Below are positions 1 to 13,327 of a DNA stretch of 64,000 bases, one piece after another. The stretch spans positions 124,001 to 188,000 of the forward strand of contig SNVD02005014.1 in assembly GCA_013180625.2 (NCBI GenBank), in the 5' to 3' direction. Source of the stretch: Boswellia sacra (taxonomy: Eukaryota; Streptophyta; Magnoliopsida; Sapindales; Burseraceae). The position numbers and the translations under genes are program-made. The notes under the pieces are model-generated. The model was not told the origin of the DNA. It ran no database searches and worked only from the letters and a program-made list of their open reading frames with translations. Positions within the stretch are counted from its first letter, which is position 1. The number at the start of each line of letters is the position of its first letter.

Positions 1-2335
1 TCTGCAAGCAACTAAATTAGTTAGTCTCTAATTCTAGCACGAAAGATCCCACGGATGCATTATAAGCATAATTCATGAGCATAAAATAGCATAGGAACGC
101 AATAAAGACCAAGAGTTAACTATGGAAAATATGCAGCACCAATAAACATGTCTTTTATAATGTAATGAAGCAGAAATAACATCTTTCGTACATGTAGATA
201 AACATAAACCACTGTTACAATGTCTCAATCTTTAAATCAAGGCACAAAAATTGTAAAAAACTTTGTAATTCAAAATTTTGGACGTCTAAGCCTCATAGTT
301 CAGAACAGATTATTCGGATAGATTTATTTGTCAATATTGAAAAGATATCAAGGAACAGAAATTCAGTATTCTAAGAGAAAACAACAATGTTCACATCACC
401 CATTCTCAAAACAACCAAACATGGCAATCCACTTCACCCCAGACACTCTATCTACATGCTTCCAGTCACCTATTTTAGTTATATAATTCTATTGAAAGTT
501 TTGAACTTACACTGTCATGTAAAAACCCCCACAGAGATTGATAAACCACTGTTTTTGATTCTTTTCAAATTTGGCTGTCCAATACAAACAATGAGTAACT
601 TTGAAACAACTCACACCAAACCTCCTTTCAACGGAATTTGGAGTGGCAGATACATCCCAAAAAAAAAAACTAAAAAAACCTTCTTCAGGAAAATAACATG
701 GGTTTTTTTATATTAATTCATTGTATGGCAACAAAAACACTCTTATTTAGAGAGAGGGGGAGAGAGAGGGAGGTATACAATTCATCAAAGTTAGATGACA
801 GAAAACTCAGGAGTTACATTCATGAATTACAAACTTTAAAATGAAGTGATTTTGTACCGAAAGGTATATGTGGATCAAAGGGGAAGACCATCTCCAAGTC
901 CACATATAGTGTTGTTTCAATAGCTCTTTCGAAGAATTGTTAAAAGATCTAAAAATTAACAACAGAATGTTGGCATGAATCAAATACCAAAAGAAAACCT
1001 CCAAACAAGCTGTATGCCATGCCTTGGAAACATATTCTAATGTGCCATCATGCATGTACGAAAAGACTCAGTGAAAGAATTCACAAACCATCACATCCAC
1101 AGTCTATTGTAGCTAGAAAAGAATGTTTGCCCCTGATTTAGATTTATCCTACTAGTATATTAAACTTCGACATAAACCAACATCTGTATCCAAATACAAA
1201 TACAAATCAGCAATGGACAATCTATAGTATCATCAACCAATCCCTCAGGATTATATAGCAATAAACTTTTTAGAGTCCACAGAAACTTCAAGCCAGTTAA
1301 GTCCTATTTAAAATATCTCTTATCGACAAAAATCATGTTTGAAATATCTTAATTTTCTCTAAGATATTATCAGTGACCCCAAAAGAAAAAAAAATGACAA
1401 CTAAAATCAAGGCACATCTACTCCCTACTGCCAACAACCCCTGACCCCCAGCATTTGCCTCAGCTCAGTTTGTACAAAATATTTTGACATCATTGTTAGC
1501 TGTACTGTGATAAAATTTATATGGTACAGTAGATTATGAGATGCGAATACAATTAGTTTTCTAGGATCGTTTCAGAATACGTTTCATATGTGGACTAAGA
1601 AAACCTAACATATGCTCTAGTCCAAGAAACTTTGAGAAGATATAGAAACTTAAGGGAAGGGGGGCCGGGGGGGTGAGGGTGGGGTGGCTGGGGTGGTGTG
1701 GTGGAGGAGCACAGGGAATGTCAGGTTCTAGGCCTAGAAACTCCAAGACAAAAAGTCAGGATGAAAGTAAATATATTCCTAAGCCTGAAAATTTCTAACA
1801 TACGCTCTACCACCACCATGCTTTGACATGTACTCCTGTCAGTACAACCTTCTCCAATGTGAATGGCAATGATACCTAACCACAAAAGTTGCACAATTCG
1901 GTGCAAAGCTATCAATATCTTTAAAGCCAACATGGTAAAGAACCAGAACAACGAACAAGCAGATCTTAGTCACTAAATCAGCTACAATATTGAATCCAAT
2001 CGAAGAATAATTAATTCAATGTAGTTTCACATGCTTACAGTTTATGCCTATACTATAAGCTGTCTTTAACTAGACAAAAAATTCTAAACTCAATGCAGCC
2101 ATAACAAAAGAACGGACATGGATTATAATTAAAACACTATATAATGTCTTAAACAGAATCTATGCCCTTTATCAGCACATTCATAATATGCTCGCATGGC
2201 AGAGTTTGAATAGATACAGCCACTATTGTCATAATTATCCTAATGTAATCAATATATAACTCACTATTCATCTAGTCATGCGTGCTATCCAGCATTCAAA
2301 AACAAACAAGTAGCTATTGAATGAAACATACTCAC
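1..2335 (-). other. Large intron 2 of the HUA2-like gene (no further exon seen)
   Basis: On the minus strand the second coding exon ends at a GTGAGT donor at 2335. Nothing between there and base 1 reads as the continuation of the PWWP domain, so this stretch is best taken as a long intron running off the left edge. It is AT-rich except for a strongly G-rich patch at 1654-1700 on the plus strand. The short ORFs here have no recognisable family signature. A small cryptic exon cannot be excluded. Confidence 0.6.
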
Positions 2336-3038
2336 ATTTCCTGTGTTCCGAAGAATTGGACAAAATACTTTTTAGGGTCCGCAGGTCGATCCCAGTCTTC
2401 AGGCCGACTAATCTGGAGATTCAAAACCGAAAAAACATATCTCAATGTTAACCAAATCAAAACAAACACACAAACCTAAAAACTCTATCAGAGGAAAAAT
2501 CACAGCAGTACAGTACATATGCCTTAGAACTCAACGACATCTATCAATTCAAATTGGGAATTAGAAAACCAAAACACCCATCTAGGAAAACCCGTACCAA
2601 TCAAATTAGTGAACACCCATCTCTGAAGTAACCCAGAAGCTGATAAATTAAACGGGGAGAACAATGAAATCAAAATTCAAACCTAGAGGAGTAAGGCATT
2701 GCAAGTGCAGAAAAACAAATTCTAAGAACTAAAAACTATCAACTCAACATCGACTTCCAACTAATTGCAAAATATAAGAAATTAAAAGAAAATCCCCAAT
2801 TCGTAGAACTGAACAAACCCTATTAAAATACAAGCACGTTATCATCATCATCATCAGCAACAACAGCGGCATAATGCAAATAATGAGAAAGGAAAGGAAG
2901 AAAATTTGGGGAGGAGAGAAAGATGACCTTGGCAGGCCAAGCAGGGAAGCCCTTAACTTTGGCGAGAACAAGATCGCCCATACTCAACTGACTCTTGGCT
3001 TTGGCCTTGTTGCCTCCTTTTTTACGACCTCCAGCCAT
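2336..3038 (-). CDS. HUA2-like: HUA2-like PWWP-domain protein, exons 1-2 (5' end of the gene)
   Basis: Exon 1 is 2928-3038 (37 codons, ATG at 3036-3038) and exon 2 is 2336-2412; the gene runs off the left edge. Exon 1 begins MAGGRKKGGNKAKAKSQ and contains GDLVLAKVKGFPAWPAK, the first strand of a PWWP domain with its FPAWPA signature. After a phase-0 intron with a GT donor, exon 2 reads ISRPEDWD and KKYFVQFFGTQE, the second half of the PWWP barrel, then ends two bases into a codon at GTGAGT. This start is diagnostic of the HUA2/HULK family, nuclear proteins that in Arabidopsis promote AGAMOUS pre-mRNA processing and FLC expression and also carry a CID-like RPR domain (not in the window). The ATG is the first of a lysine/glycine-rich N-terminus shared by the family. 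Seen: PWWP halves and splice sites. Inferred: which HUA2 paralogue. Confidence 0.88.
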
Positions 3039-3490
3039 GTCGTTTTCAATCTCTCAAAAACGTAACCTAAAAAAAACACTTAAAACAAAAACAGCCTCTC
3101 GAAGTCGGAGGCAGCAATCAAATCGAACAGCGGAAAGAACCCAAATCGGAAAACCTAAAACCCGGATAATTTTGCCGGAGATTCCGCCGGCGGCGAGGAG
3201 TTCCGGCGACGGAAACGCTACGCCATCGCGAGAGAAAGCAAAGGGAGTGAGTGATTGCGAGGTGGGAAAAAACAGAGAGAAAGAGAGAGAGAGAGAGGGA
3301 GAGAGCGAGCGAGAGCGAGGAGGGAATAGTGATGGAGAGGCGGTTGAGAGTGGATTTTGTGAGGGAGAAAGGGGAAGAGAGAGGAGGGGTTTTTTTGGTG
3401 TTTTGGCTTTGTTAAAATGGGGGGTTGATTGGAAAATTTTTTTGGGAGATTATTGCTTTCGGGTACGCGTCGCCACTGAGTTGATTCACT
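3039..3490 (-). promoter_or_regulatory. 5' UTR/promoter of the HUA2-like gene with GA/CT tract
   Basis: Directly upstream of the HUA2-like ATG lies a comparatively GC-rich stretch with a GAGA-type tract at 3274-3320 (CT-rich on the transcribed strand). CT-rich leaders are common in plant 5' UTRs and GAGA tracts can bind BPC proteins. No TATA box was seen. The long plus-strand ORF across it is a by-product of the low-complexity composition. Confidence 0.5.
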
Positions 3491-4134
3491 GAGTCTCTTG
3501 GTTCAACTCGCCAGGCCCTGGGCTTCCCCTCATTCTTTCTTCTTGTCGGCGTCACTTTCACCCTCTCTCCGGGTTAAAGTTCAAGTTTTGGCTTCACCCA
3601 TTTCTTTAAATCTTCTCCGTAAATATAAAAACTATCAATACTGTACTAGATTTTTACTCTAGTACAATCTAAACTTTACGGTTTAATATGATAATTTACG
3701 TAATAAAATCCTATTGAAAATACAACTTCCTATATTTTCTTTATTCTTTCAATAAATTTTTATCATATCGATTGTCTTATCAGATTATAAAATTTGAGTG
3801 ATATATAGATTATAAATCTAGTACTATTAAAATATAATAAATATGATCTAGGTTAAAAAATTATCTCTTCAATTTTTCACATCACCTTTTAATACGACAC
3901 AAAAATAGGAAGTAAATCCTCATTCAATTAATTCATTTGCTATAACCAAAGTTCATCAGCTTAGCCTCAACATTAATACAACACGAATACGAGATGCCAA
4001 TATAACTTTTCAATCCAAATTCTCATTGCCCTTCATATATCAGCGATGATATAAGTAATATAATTCTTTAAATTATCATTTAAGAATTGTGATTGGCATA
4101 ATAATATACTGTACTAGAAAGACAATTAAATCAT
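3491..4134. other. Intergenic, AT-rich
   Basis: No ORF of note, RNA gene or clear element was seen between the HUA2-like promoter and the MITE that follows. Confidence 0.5.
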
Positions 4135-4301
4135 GAATAATGCTACATTTACAAAGTTTATATACAAATTTTATGTGACATCACTTATCCTATGACATAA
4201 GACTCATCAACATTTATTACATTGATTTTTTATATTCAACATTTTATTTATTTAATGTCACGTCAGCTTTAAATATAGATTTTGAAAGTGTAACATTATT
4301 G
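4135..4301. mobile_element. Small MITE (about 167 bp) with 9-bp target duplication
   Basis: The ends are imperfect inverted repeats: ATAATGCTACATTTACAAAG on the left matches the reverse complement of the right end, which finishes GTGTAACATTATT, and the similarity extends inward for about 40 bases. The element is flanked on both sides by TTAAATCAT (4126-4134 and 4302-4310). A 9-bp target duplication points to a Mutator-type non-autonomous element. It has no coding capacity. Confidence 0.75.
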
Positions 4302-4310
4302 TTAAATCAT

Positions 4311-7302
4311 TGGTAATGATATCCATCGAAAACATTACAAATTAATGTTATTAGGTCGACAATTATTTTATATAGGAATTATAAATAGTTTTTAGCAGTT
4401 TAAACCAAGGATAATTACTTATTACCTATCAAATTATCAACTAATAAAACAATGGTACCTCTCTAAGAATTGTTGTTGTGTTGTTATTTCAGGTGGATGT
4501 TGTTAATCTATTATTCTATATTCCCTATTTGATATTTAGGTACTGACATTATTAAAAAATAATTGTTTGAATCATTTTATTTTAAATTTTGTAGTATTAA
4601 CTATATAATTATTAGATGATTTTGTACAACAATTCCATACAAACCTAAGAAAATTGAAATATCATTTATATTTTTTGTATCTTGAACTTCATTTTAAGCC
4701 TTCCTCTCATTTCTAAAAGCCCAAATGTCAGATTTACAAACAAGAACCCATGTTTGGAGTTATAGTTAAGATGAAATATATGTTGGATTAATGAATTTCA
4801 CAAATTATTCTCATATTTTACTTCAATAATAAGTAGAAAACAAATTTTAAAATTAAGATCAGCAATTTCTTTTCCTTCAATCATCAAAACTTATAAATAA
4901 TGTCAAACCATTTGCTAACATATAAGGATAAAGTTGAAAAATGAATAGAATAACACTTCTATTGATGAATTCCATCAAATTATTTTTGCATCATAATTAA
5001 ATCTATTAGTAAAAGTCTCTAATGACTTTTAATAAGATTGAAAGAAAATTATAATTCTTATTTTAAATTCATTTTCTGCTAAGCTTTAAGACAAGAAATA
5101 CTAAACCATTTATATCCTCAAAAGCCGAAGCATCTAAAATTGTATCATTTGCTTTTGCAAGTAGATTTCAGGTAGAATTAACCTTAATTGGACTGAAAAT
5201 GGAAAAAGTGGTGAACTATGTAATAGCTTAACATAGAAAGTCAAAGTTATAACATACATTACAAGTTCCACAAAGCAAATGATTGAACAGTTAATAAACA
5301 AATTTAAGCTTAAATCATAAGCCTACAGAAAAACAAAACAATCGAATCTTAATGTTTTCAAACTAGTGCTCGAAGCACCAACTGACCCTTACCAGTTGGA
5401 ACCATGTGCACTACCTGTGCAAACAACTATGCAGCCTTTTTTACTAAAAAGCAAAGTTACATCTTTTCACAAGTCAAACAAAAGAAAGTGGCTAATCAAT
5501 CATATAGGTTAATGTCAAAAAGCCAAGAAGCAAAAATCACTACCCATTAGCCACATAATACATCATTGTACCACTTTCACATGGCTATAAAAGATACTGA
5601 TAAAGCATTCTAGGTACACGTTGTCTTTTGTGCATTTCAGCAACCAAATCTCATGCGAACAATGTAAAACTGAGAAAGTCAAAAAGTTAAGACCTAAGAG
5701 GGGAGGATTCCAAAGAATTGTAAGAGTCATAAATTCTAATTGGCGAAATCCAAACTTAGTTTCTAAGTTCGCACCAAAAGTAATTCCCTCCAGTCAAATT
5801 ATTCTAACAATATGAATGATGAAAAGCCTAAAGAAGAATTCATACTAAAGCTTTAAAAAAAGCGGCACAGATAAAAGATTTATTTATGAGTGTATGTTAA
5901 ACAATAAGAGAAGTGAGAGAAAGGTAACCAAAGGACCAAAACATAACAAAAATAAAAGGATGTGTTTCATCCTGGTAGACAAAACAATCATACACACAGA
6001 AATGGAGCAAGAAAGAAAGAAAATGATCGTGGTTGTTAATCTTTGTTTTCTAGAACAAAAATATATAAGCTTTTGATTTATAGTGCAATTAGAATTAAAA
6101 AAGTAAAGAAATAATACTTGAGATTTAATTTGGGTTCAAACAAATTTTTTTTTTTTCCTTATGATAAAAGACTTGAAGAATTTTAAAGTATAATAAAACA
6201 CCTTGGTCCACTGCAAAAATGTAATCAGATTTGTACATAACATTCTGACAGTTTTGCTTCTAGACTTACTAACCCAAAAACCATCTAAGAGCTTACAAGG
6301 TATTAACCTAGCCTTCAACTCTCCTTTACAAGCAATGTGAGCAATGTGAGATGTCCCATAAACAGCTGCAAGGAAGAGTGCAGCAGAGAATTGAACAACA
6401 ACATTACCAACACTTCACGTGAGTTATAAGAAGAAAAAAGATCAAGAAAGAAGAGCAATATAAAGAAAATCATTCTGATTTCATTTGGGTAGCAAAGAAA
6501 CTTGTTTGAAGGTAAAAACTTCGAAGAATTGTGCGTTATAAAAAGACAAAGCACCCAGAACGAAAAACCATGCCGAGAAAATCCCTCTTAAAAGAACAAG
6601 AAAATAATCTCAACTACCCATTAATCCATCCAAGTAATCCTAAAAACACTTTAAAAAATGCCTCTAATGTGCAGTAAAGTAATTGCTTAAATCTCAACAC
6701 TTCCCTAACAAAGAAAATTACACCAAGCCTCTAAACTAATACACCCAGGATTCAATCTTCAAATCCTCATACGAACAATGTCATGTGAGAACCTATAAAA
6801 ATCAACCTCTTAATTGCCAGAACTTAAGATGCACACAGAAATTAGCAACAACCTTTTTCTATGGCTGTATCAGTACGAAAGAAATAATCCAAACCTGAAA
6901 GGAATATTGACCTTTTCAAGAAGGTTTTACTAATTAAAGCACTCTGAAAACGACCTTTAAATAAAAATAGCATTAGTTTGGAAAACAACCACATCACTAC
7001 GAGAATCTTTCCAATAAGATAACCTTAACAAACCAAAGCTTGATAACAGTTTCAAAGTCTGTTAAAAAAAAAGGTCTCATGATTGCTCTCAAGCATTATT
7101 CAAACGTAAGGTGACAGGAATATTTAAGATTAGCAAAAAGAAAGAGCAAGAGGGAAGGAAAATCAAGACCAACATATCCGGAAAGCTAGAAAGATTCATC
7201 TTATCTCCAGAAGCAAACATTAACTATCAAATAAAGTTTACAAAATTAAACATAAAAATAAAAAATGGAAATGATTTATCGCAAAGATCTTACCCTACAA
7301 TC
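4311..7302. other. AT-rich region downstream of CLPP2; may include its 3' UTR
   Basis: No protein family is recognisable here. On the minus strand a good donor (GTAAGA) follows the CLPP2 stop by only a few bases, so part of this DNA may be a 3' UTR intron and a distal non-coding exon. The short ORFs have no family signature. Confidence 0.35.
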
Positions 7303-8542
7303 CTAATTTGAACCTTTTTCTTTTGCTTCTTTGCCAACGGCATCAGTCACCAAAGACATTGGTCTTTGATCAATAACCTCATCAATTATACCAAACTCCT
7401 TTGCCTCTTCTGGAGTCATAAAGTAATCCCTATCCATATTCTTCTGAATTACGTCAATTGACTGCCCTGTGTGCTTTGAATACAAAGCATTCAGAGACTC
7501 CCAGACACGAACAATCTGTTTCGTGTGAATCGTCATATCCTTTGCCTGCCCACTATACCCACCAGATGGCTGATGAATCATAACCGTTGCATTTGGGAGC
7601 GCCCGCCTCTCCCCCTTTGCACCCGCCGCCAAAAGCAGGGAAGCCATAGATGCAGCTTGACCCAAACAAATTGTATTAACCGGAGACCGAATGTATTGCA
7701 TTGTATCATAAATCGCAAGGCCTGAGTTATTTAAAAAAATATATATATCATTAGCAATATAATATTGATGTTCACTCACAGCCATTAACATTATCAATTA
7801 GTCTATCCAAATACAAAAACTATCACCTCATTTAAAACATAATAAGCTAAATCAGACATTTCAAGCCTTGTTATACTCTGACATTTCAAGCCTTGTTATA
7901 CTCTAATTGGAAATGGTTTTGTTACTAGTAAAAAGGACTTCAAAACCAACCAGAAGAGGACGGAAGGCATTATGCAACAACATCTTATATAGGTGCTTCT
8001 AAAGGAGAAGTTCATAAGTGCTTTTACTCAGAAAATAAATATCACGAAATTACTCCAGTTGCAGCCATAATTGATTCTAATTTCCAAGCCCTACATTCAT
8101 AAAAGCTATGATAATGATATCAACCACATCAATTCAAAGTTCTTTTTTCCTTTTAATGCTAAATATTGATAAAATTAAAAGCAGCTAAAGAAATTAAGCA
8201 TTAAAAATGAAGCTTAAAAATTAAAAAGAGACCTGCCGTGACATGGCCGCCGGGGGAATTGAGATACATGTGGATAGGCTTGGAAGGGTTTTCAGACTCT
8301 AAGAACAGCAGCTGAGCGACGACGACGTGAGCAGTGTCGTCGTTGATAGGTCCGTTAATGCAAACGATTCTCTCCTTGAGAAGGCGAGAGAAGATGTCGT
8401 AGGCTCTCTCTCCTCGCGACGAGTGCTCAATCACCATCGGAATCAGCGCGTACGAGCGTGTCGCGGTCACAGATGACAGAACCTTCGACGACTGCAGGAT
8501 CCTCCTGCTTGAATTTGCAATTAGATTCCTCATCGTCAGCAT
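7303..8542 (-). CDS. CLPP2: Mitochondrial ATP-dependent Clp protease proteolytic subunit 2
   Basis: Two coding exons, 8233-8542 and 7303-7721, joined inside a glycine codon (GCA-G / GC-CTT), give 242 residues. The N-terminus ([17 protein letters not shown]) is basic, serine-rich and lacks acidic residues, as in a mitochondrial presequence; the mature part begins near [19 protein letters not shown]. The Ser-His-Asp triad is complete: Ser128 in [10 protein letters not shown], His153 in VMIHQPSGG and Asp202 in NMDRDYFM, with the spacing of bacterial ClpP (25 and 74 residues). ClpP2 forms the homo-tetradecameric matrix protease that works with ClpX. The first ATG is used; a second lies three codons on. 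The sequence closely resembles Arabidopsis At5g23140, adjacent to HUA2 there too. No lesion is seen. Confidence 0.96.
7855..7904. repeat. 25-bp perfect tandem duplication inside the CLPP2 intron
   Basis: The 25-base unit starting GACATTTCAAGCC occurs twice back to back (7855-7879 and 7880-7904) with no mismatch. It looks like a recent slippage duplication and should have no coding effect. Confidence 0.9.
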
Positions 8543-8569
8543 TTGGCCTTCGTTACGGATTGGAGAAGA

Positions 8570-9950
8570 GGGATGGTAGGGTTTATGGTTTCACGTTTCT
8601 TCTTCTACGCAGTCGTTCCAGTGAGGGCTGTCAGTAAGTTAAGCGTGCTTGCTGGAAAATTAAAAGAAATTTGGGGATATAAAATCGTAACTGAAATTTA
8701 GAGGGTCCTTTCAAAATAACAAGGCGCGTTTAACAATATAAGTGGTCATTAAAAACTTTTTTTAATTATTATAACTTAATTATTTTTATTTAAAATTCTG
8801 ACAAATTATTCTTAATTGATTCATTTCAAATTACTAGACATGTAGCTAACAAATTATAGCGAATGAATTACAATAAATTGTAAATTGGTATCACAAATTT
8901 AAATAAAAAATATTTAAAATATAGGAATAATGTGGATTTTTAAGGAGTCTTGAGTGAGTTTTTAAAAAATTAAATAATATTAGTAGCAAAAGAAGATATA
9001 AATCGAATAATTAAACTTTAAAAGAGATTTTTTTGAAATATAGCTGTACATTTCTAGAGTATTAGTATTGGCATTAGTCAATAAAATAATTACATATCTA
9101 AATATTGTTAATTTTAGATATGAAGATTGTGTTTATCTGTGTTCTTTTAGTTTTTATTTTAAAAATTTTGAAGGAATATGTAAATTTTAAATTTATTTAA
9201 ATTTTAAAAATGATATACAATTAATATTAATTTAAATACATTAAAAAATGAACGTTTCCAAAAAATAAAATTTAAAAAATGTAAACTAAAACTTTCTCAA
9301 CCATCAAACATTATATTATATCGTCATTTAGGCACATTCAAATAGTAATCTCTAAAGAACAATTAATTAAATAAGAGCCTCCTTTTGAACATCGAAACAA
9401 ACACTTGCTTTTACTTGTGTTTTCCCTAAAATATATTCCAATCAATAGTCTCCAATTAACATCAGGACACCAAAATATTGGACTGCCATCGAACTCTATT
9501 TTATCTTTTTTATATAAATTATGATTTAATTTACTTTTCATTAGTTCAATTTTTTAACCACTCGTCCCACTTTGCGATTATTCACTCGTTCATAAACTTT
9601 GGAGGAGAGCAGTTCGGCGATGTAAACTCAACTGGTAAGTTTCTCTATGCTTCATGCTTCATAAGAATTTGAGGCTTCCCAATTAGGGTCTTCGAAATTT
9701 TAAGGATTTTGTATGCGAATGAAGATATCATAAAATTTTCCATTAAATTAAGCAGGTATGGCTGATAATTGGCCAATAATTTCCTAAATTTAAACTGGGA
9801 TCATATGCAGTCAAAACACCTCAAATGTTATAGAATAACAGAACAATCTACCAACAAAAGCAACTGAGGAAGTACCAAGATAATGGCTTAAGTTCGTTCC
9901 ATTGAAAACATAGAAACCAAAAATAAAAAACAAAACTAAGAGTAAGGCAC
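8570..9950. other. Intergenic, AT-rich, between CLPP2 and eL42
   Basis: Upstream of CLPP2 the DNA quickly becomes AT-rich with many A/T homopolymers. Near 9590-9640 a less AT-rich patch carries a good plus-strand donor (CTG|GTAAGT), which might be a relic or non-coding first exon, but no coding partner was found. Confidence 0.4.
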
Positions 9951-11314
<1,364 letters not shown>

Positions 11315-11351
11315 TGTTGAGGGTGGCGAGAGAGCTCTTTGCTGCTTCGAA

Positions 11352-11359
11352 AAACCCTA
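11352..11359 (+). promoter_or_regulatory. Telo-box AAACCCTA near the eL42 start
   Basis: An AAACCCTA motif on the plus strand lies about 40 bases upstream of the eL42 ATG, and a second copy (AACCCTA on the minus strand) is at 11415-11421. Telo-boxes are typical of plant ribosomal-protein and translation genes, usually close to the transcription start. Confidence 0.75.
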
Positions 11360-11396
11360 GAGTGGCGCACTAGTGGACGCAAGTTACAGAAATGCG

Positions 11397-11404
11397 CTTT
11401 TATA
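11397..11404 (-). promoter_or_regulatory. TATA box of eL42
   Basis: TATAAAAG on the minus strand lies about 85 bases upstream of the ATG, which puts the start of transcription near 11370 and the telo-box within or next to the leader. Confidence 0.65.
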
Positions 11405-11525
11405 GGGCCTGCGCTAGGGTTGGGGTTATTTCATACGGAGTGTTTGGCTTGCAATTCTAATTAATTCGGATCTGATTTATGGATATCCTTACCAATAAGT
11501 AGACCATAGGCTCCCTTTTGGGCTC

Positions 11526-11531
11526 GGCCCA
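11526..11531 (-). promoter_or_regulatory. Site II element (TGGGCC) upstream of eL42
   Basis: TGGGCC on the minus strand is a site II motif (TGGGCY), the TCP-factor site that commonly accompanies telo-boxes in growth-related ribosomal-protein promoters. It lies about 120 bases upstream of the TATA box. Confidence 0.5.
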
Positions 11532-11951
11532 AGCCCCAACGCAACCGACTCTGCTTAATTCAAGTCCCAAGGCTCCTGACTGTGCTTTATGAAGTTTTCT
11601 TAACTCAACATTAGTTGCTAAAAGAAACTGATATTAATTTTTTTTTTCTTTATCTCAAGTTTCAATCCACGCGTTAACTACTTTTATATTTTAAATCAAT
11701 GTATAAAATATAATAACTCATATTCGAAAAAATAATAATAATAATAATAATTCTAAGTGCTTTTCCAAACACTCGTCAAACTTTGTCCAACTAAACTTTG
11801 CTCTTTTTCATTTTCTACAATTTCTTCCATTCTATACATTTTTATACTAAAGAGTGGATGATATAAAATTCATTGGCCTTAAAGAGAAATGGAAACAAAG
11901 ACCTTTGTGCCTTTGTTAGAACTTTTCATTGATCTAAATTAATATAAAAAA

Positions 11952-12529
11952 GGAAAAACTTTTTCATGACCCTGAGGTTTGGCCATATTACAAATAACCC
12001 CCACGTTTCATAAATAACTTCAAATAACCCTACCCTTAAAGTGTTGCTGCTAGATTGGATGTGTCTAAGGGTATAATGATAACTTCAAAAACTAGATTCT
12101 TTTTTCTCTAGAGAACCTAAAAACCTTAGAAATGTCTTCTCCATCTAAGCACTTCTTAAGGGTATGATGGTACCGTTAAGAGTGTTGCTAGCAATGCTTT
12201 CAAGGATTCCTGTGTTGGTGATTTGTCACCACGAAACATATCTGCATATACTATTAAATCTTCTGAGAAAATCCTAAATTGATGCCGCCCAGCCGTACGA
12301 TATAATTCCAATTCTACTAGTTGTTGGAATTGATTCAACAGATGGTAGATGTGGTTTATCTAAACACTCATCTATTACAAGAATAACGAGGGCAGACATC
12401 CTACAATGAATTATTCCAAACATTTGTCTTAACAGAAGTCAATTAACGGTAGAGTTGTTTGAAGCTGTTTTTGAACCGTGGGGGTTACTTGTATTTAAGC
12501 CTAATCTTAGGGGTCAAAGAAAATTTTCC
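11952..12529. mobile_element. Non-autonomous inverted-repeat element (about 580 bp)
   Basis: The left end (GGAAAAACTTTTTCATGACC, then a CAAATAACCCCCACG stretch) is matched in inverted orientation by the right end (a CGTGGGGGTTACTTGT stretch, then GGGTCAAAG and ending TTTTCC). The similarity runs about 85 bases, with mismatches. The interior has only a 60-codon minus-strand ORF without a known domain. No clear target duplication is visible, so the superfamily is unassigned; the long terminal inverted repeats suggest a MULE-type or foldback MITE. Confidence 0.65.
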
Positions 12530-12666
12530 TTACATAGAATATAAAATTAAGTGACCAATATGGTTAACATTTGATGCTATAAAATGCAAATATTGCAAAT
12601 CATACCTCAACTATAATATAAATCAACATTCAAATAAGTAAGTTAAAACAATTAACCCTTGCACAA

Positions 12667-12826
12667 GTTTTCCCAGCAATATAAATCAATTTTAGTATTG
12701 ATTTATGATATTATCAAATTTTAGTATTTTAAACGCAATTACCAAAGTTTTCCCACCAATATAAATCAATTTTAGTATTGATTTATGATGTTATCAAATT
12801 TTAGTATTTTGAACACAATTATCATA
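12667..12826. repeat. 80-bp tandem repeat, two copies
   Basis: Two adjacent 80-base copies (12667-12746 and 12747-12826) start GTTTTCCCA and share nearly all bases, differing at a few positions. The sequence is AT-rich and non-coding. Confidence 0.85.
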
Positions 12827-13289
12827 ATTTTTAATTTTAATAATTAAAAAATTACATTATGGGTATCGTGACCAACACTTTAAATTAGAAAGAATGTTAT
12901 TATTTAAACCTCACTAAATCTCTTTCGAAGCGACAAAGCCCTATTTTAAAATAAATTTTATTAAAAATTATTATTCTATAACACATTATAGAGTTCTAAA
13001 TATATCATTTTCTTTTATAAGTCATCATTGGTATTTAATGATCAATAACCTTACCTATTCTAAATCTTAAAAGCCATTTTTATTTTCATTCATGTTTGTA
13101 ATTTTTTTTCTTCTAATTATTCGTTATCTCTTTATCTGCATTATCTATTTTGTATATTTTCCTTAGAGAATGATCTGGTCCTCTACTACAATCTGTTATG
13201 ATTGATTGAAATGACGTTTTTCTTCAAATAAAACAGTAAAATATGGTTATAAGTTGCTCCCTTGGAAAACTGAAAAAAGTTCTTATGTT

Positions 13290-13310
13290 ATATATATATA
13301 TATATATTAT
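13290..13310. repeat. (TA)n microsatellite
   Basis: A simple TA run of about 20 bases just left of the inverted-repeat element that follows. Confidence 0.85.
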
Positions 13311-13327
13311 TAATGTTGTACTTTTAA

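Noticed and set aside
2995..3492. 165-codon plus-strand ORF antisense to HUA2-like exon 1
   Set aside because: Arg/Glu/Gly-rich low complexity from the GA tract, opposite to a clear coding exon.
12156..12338. 60-codon minus-strand ORF in an inverted-repeat element
   Set aside because: Too short and without transposase motif; probably chance.
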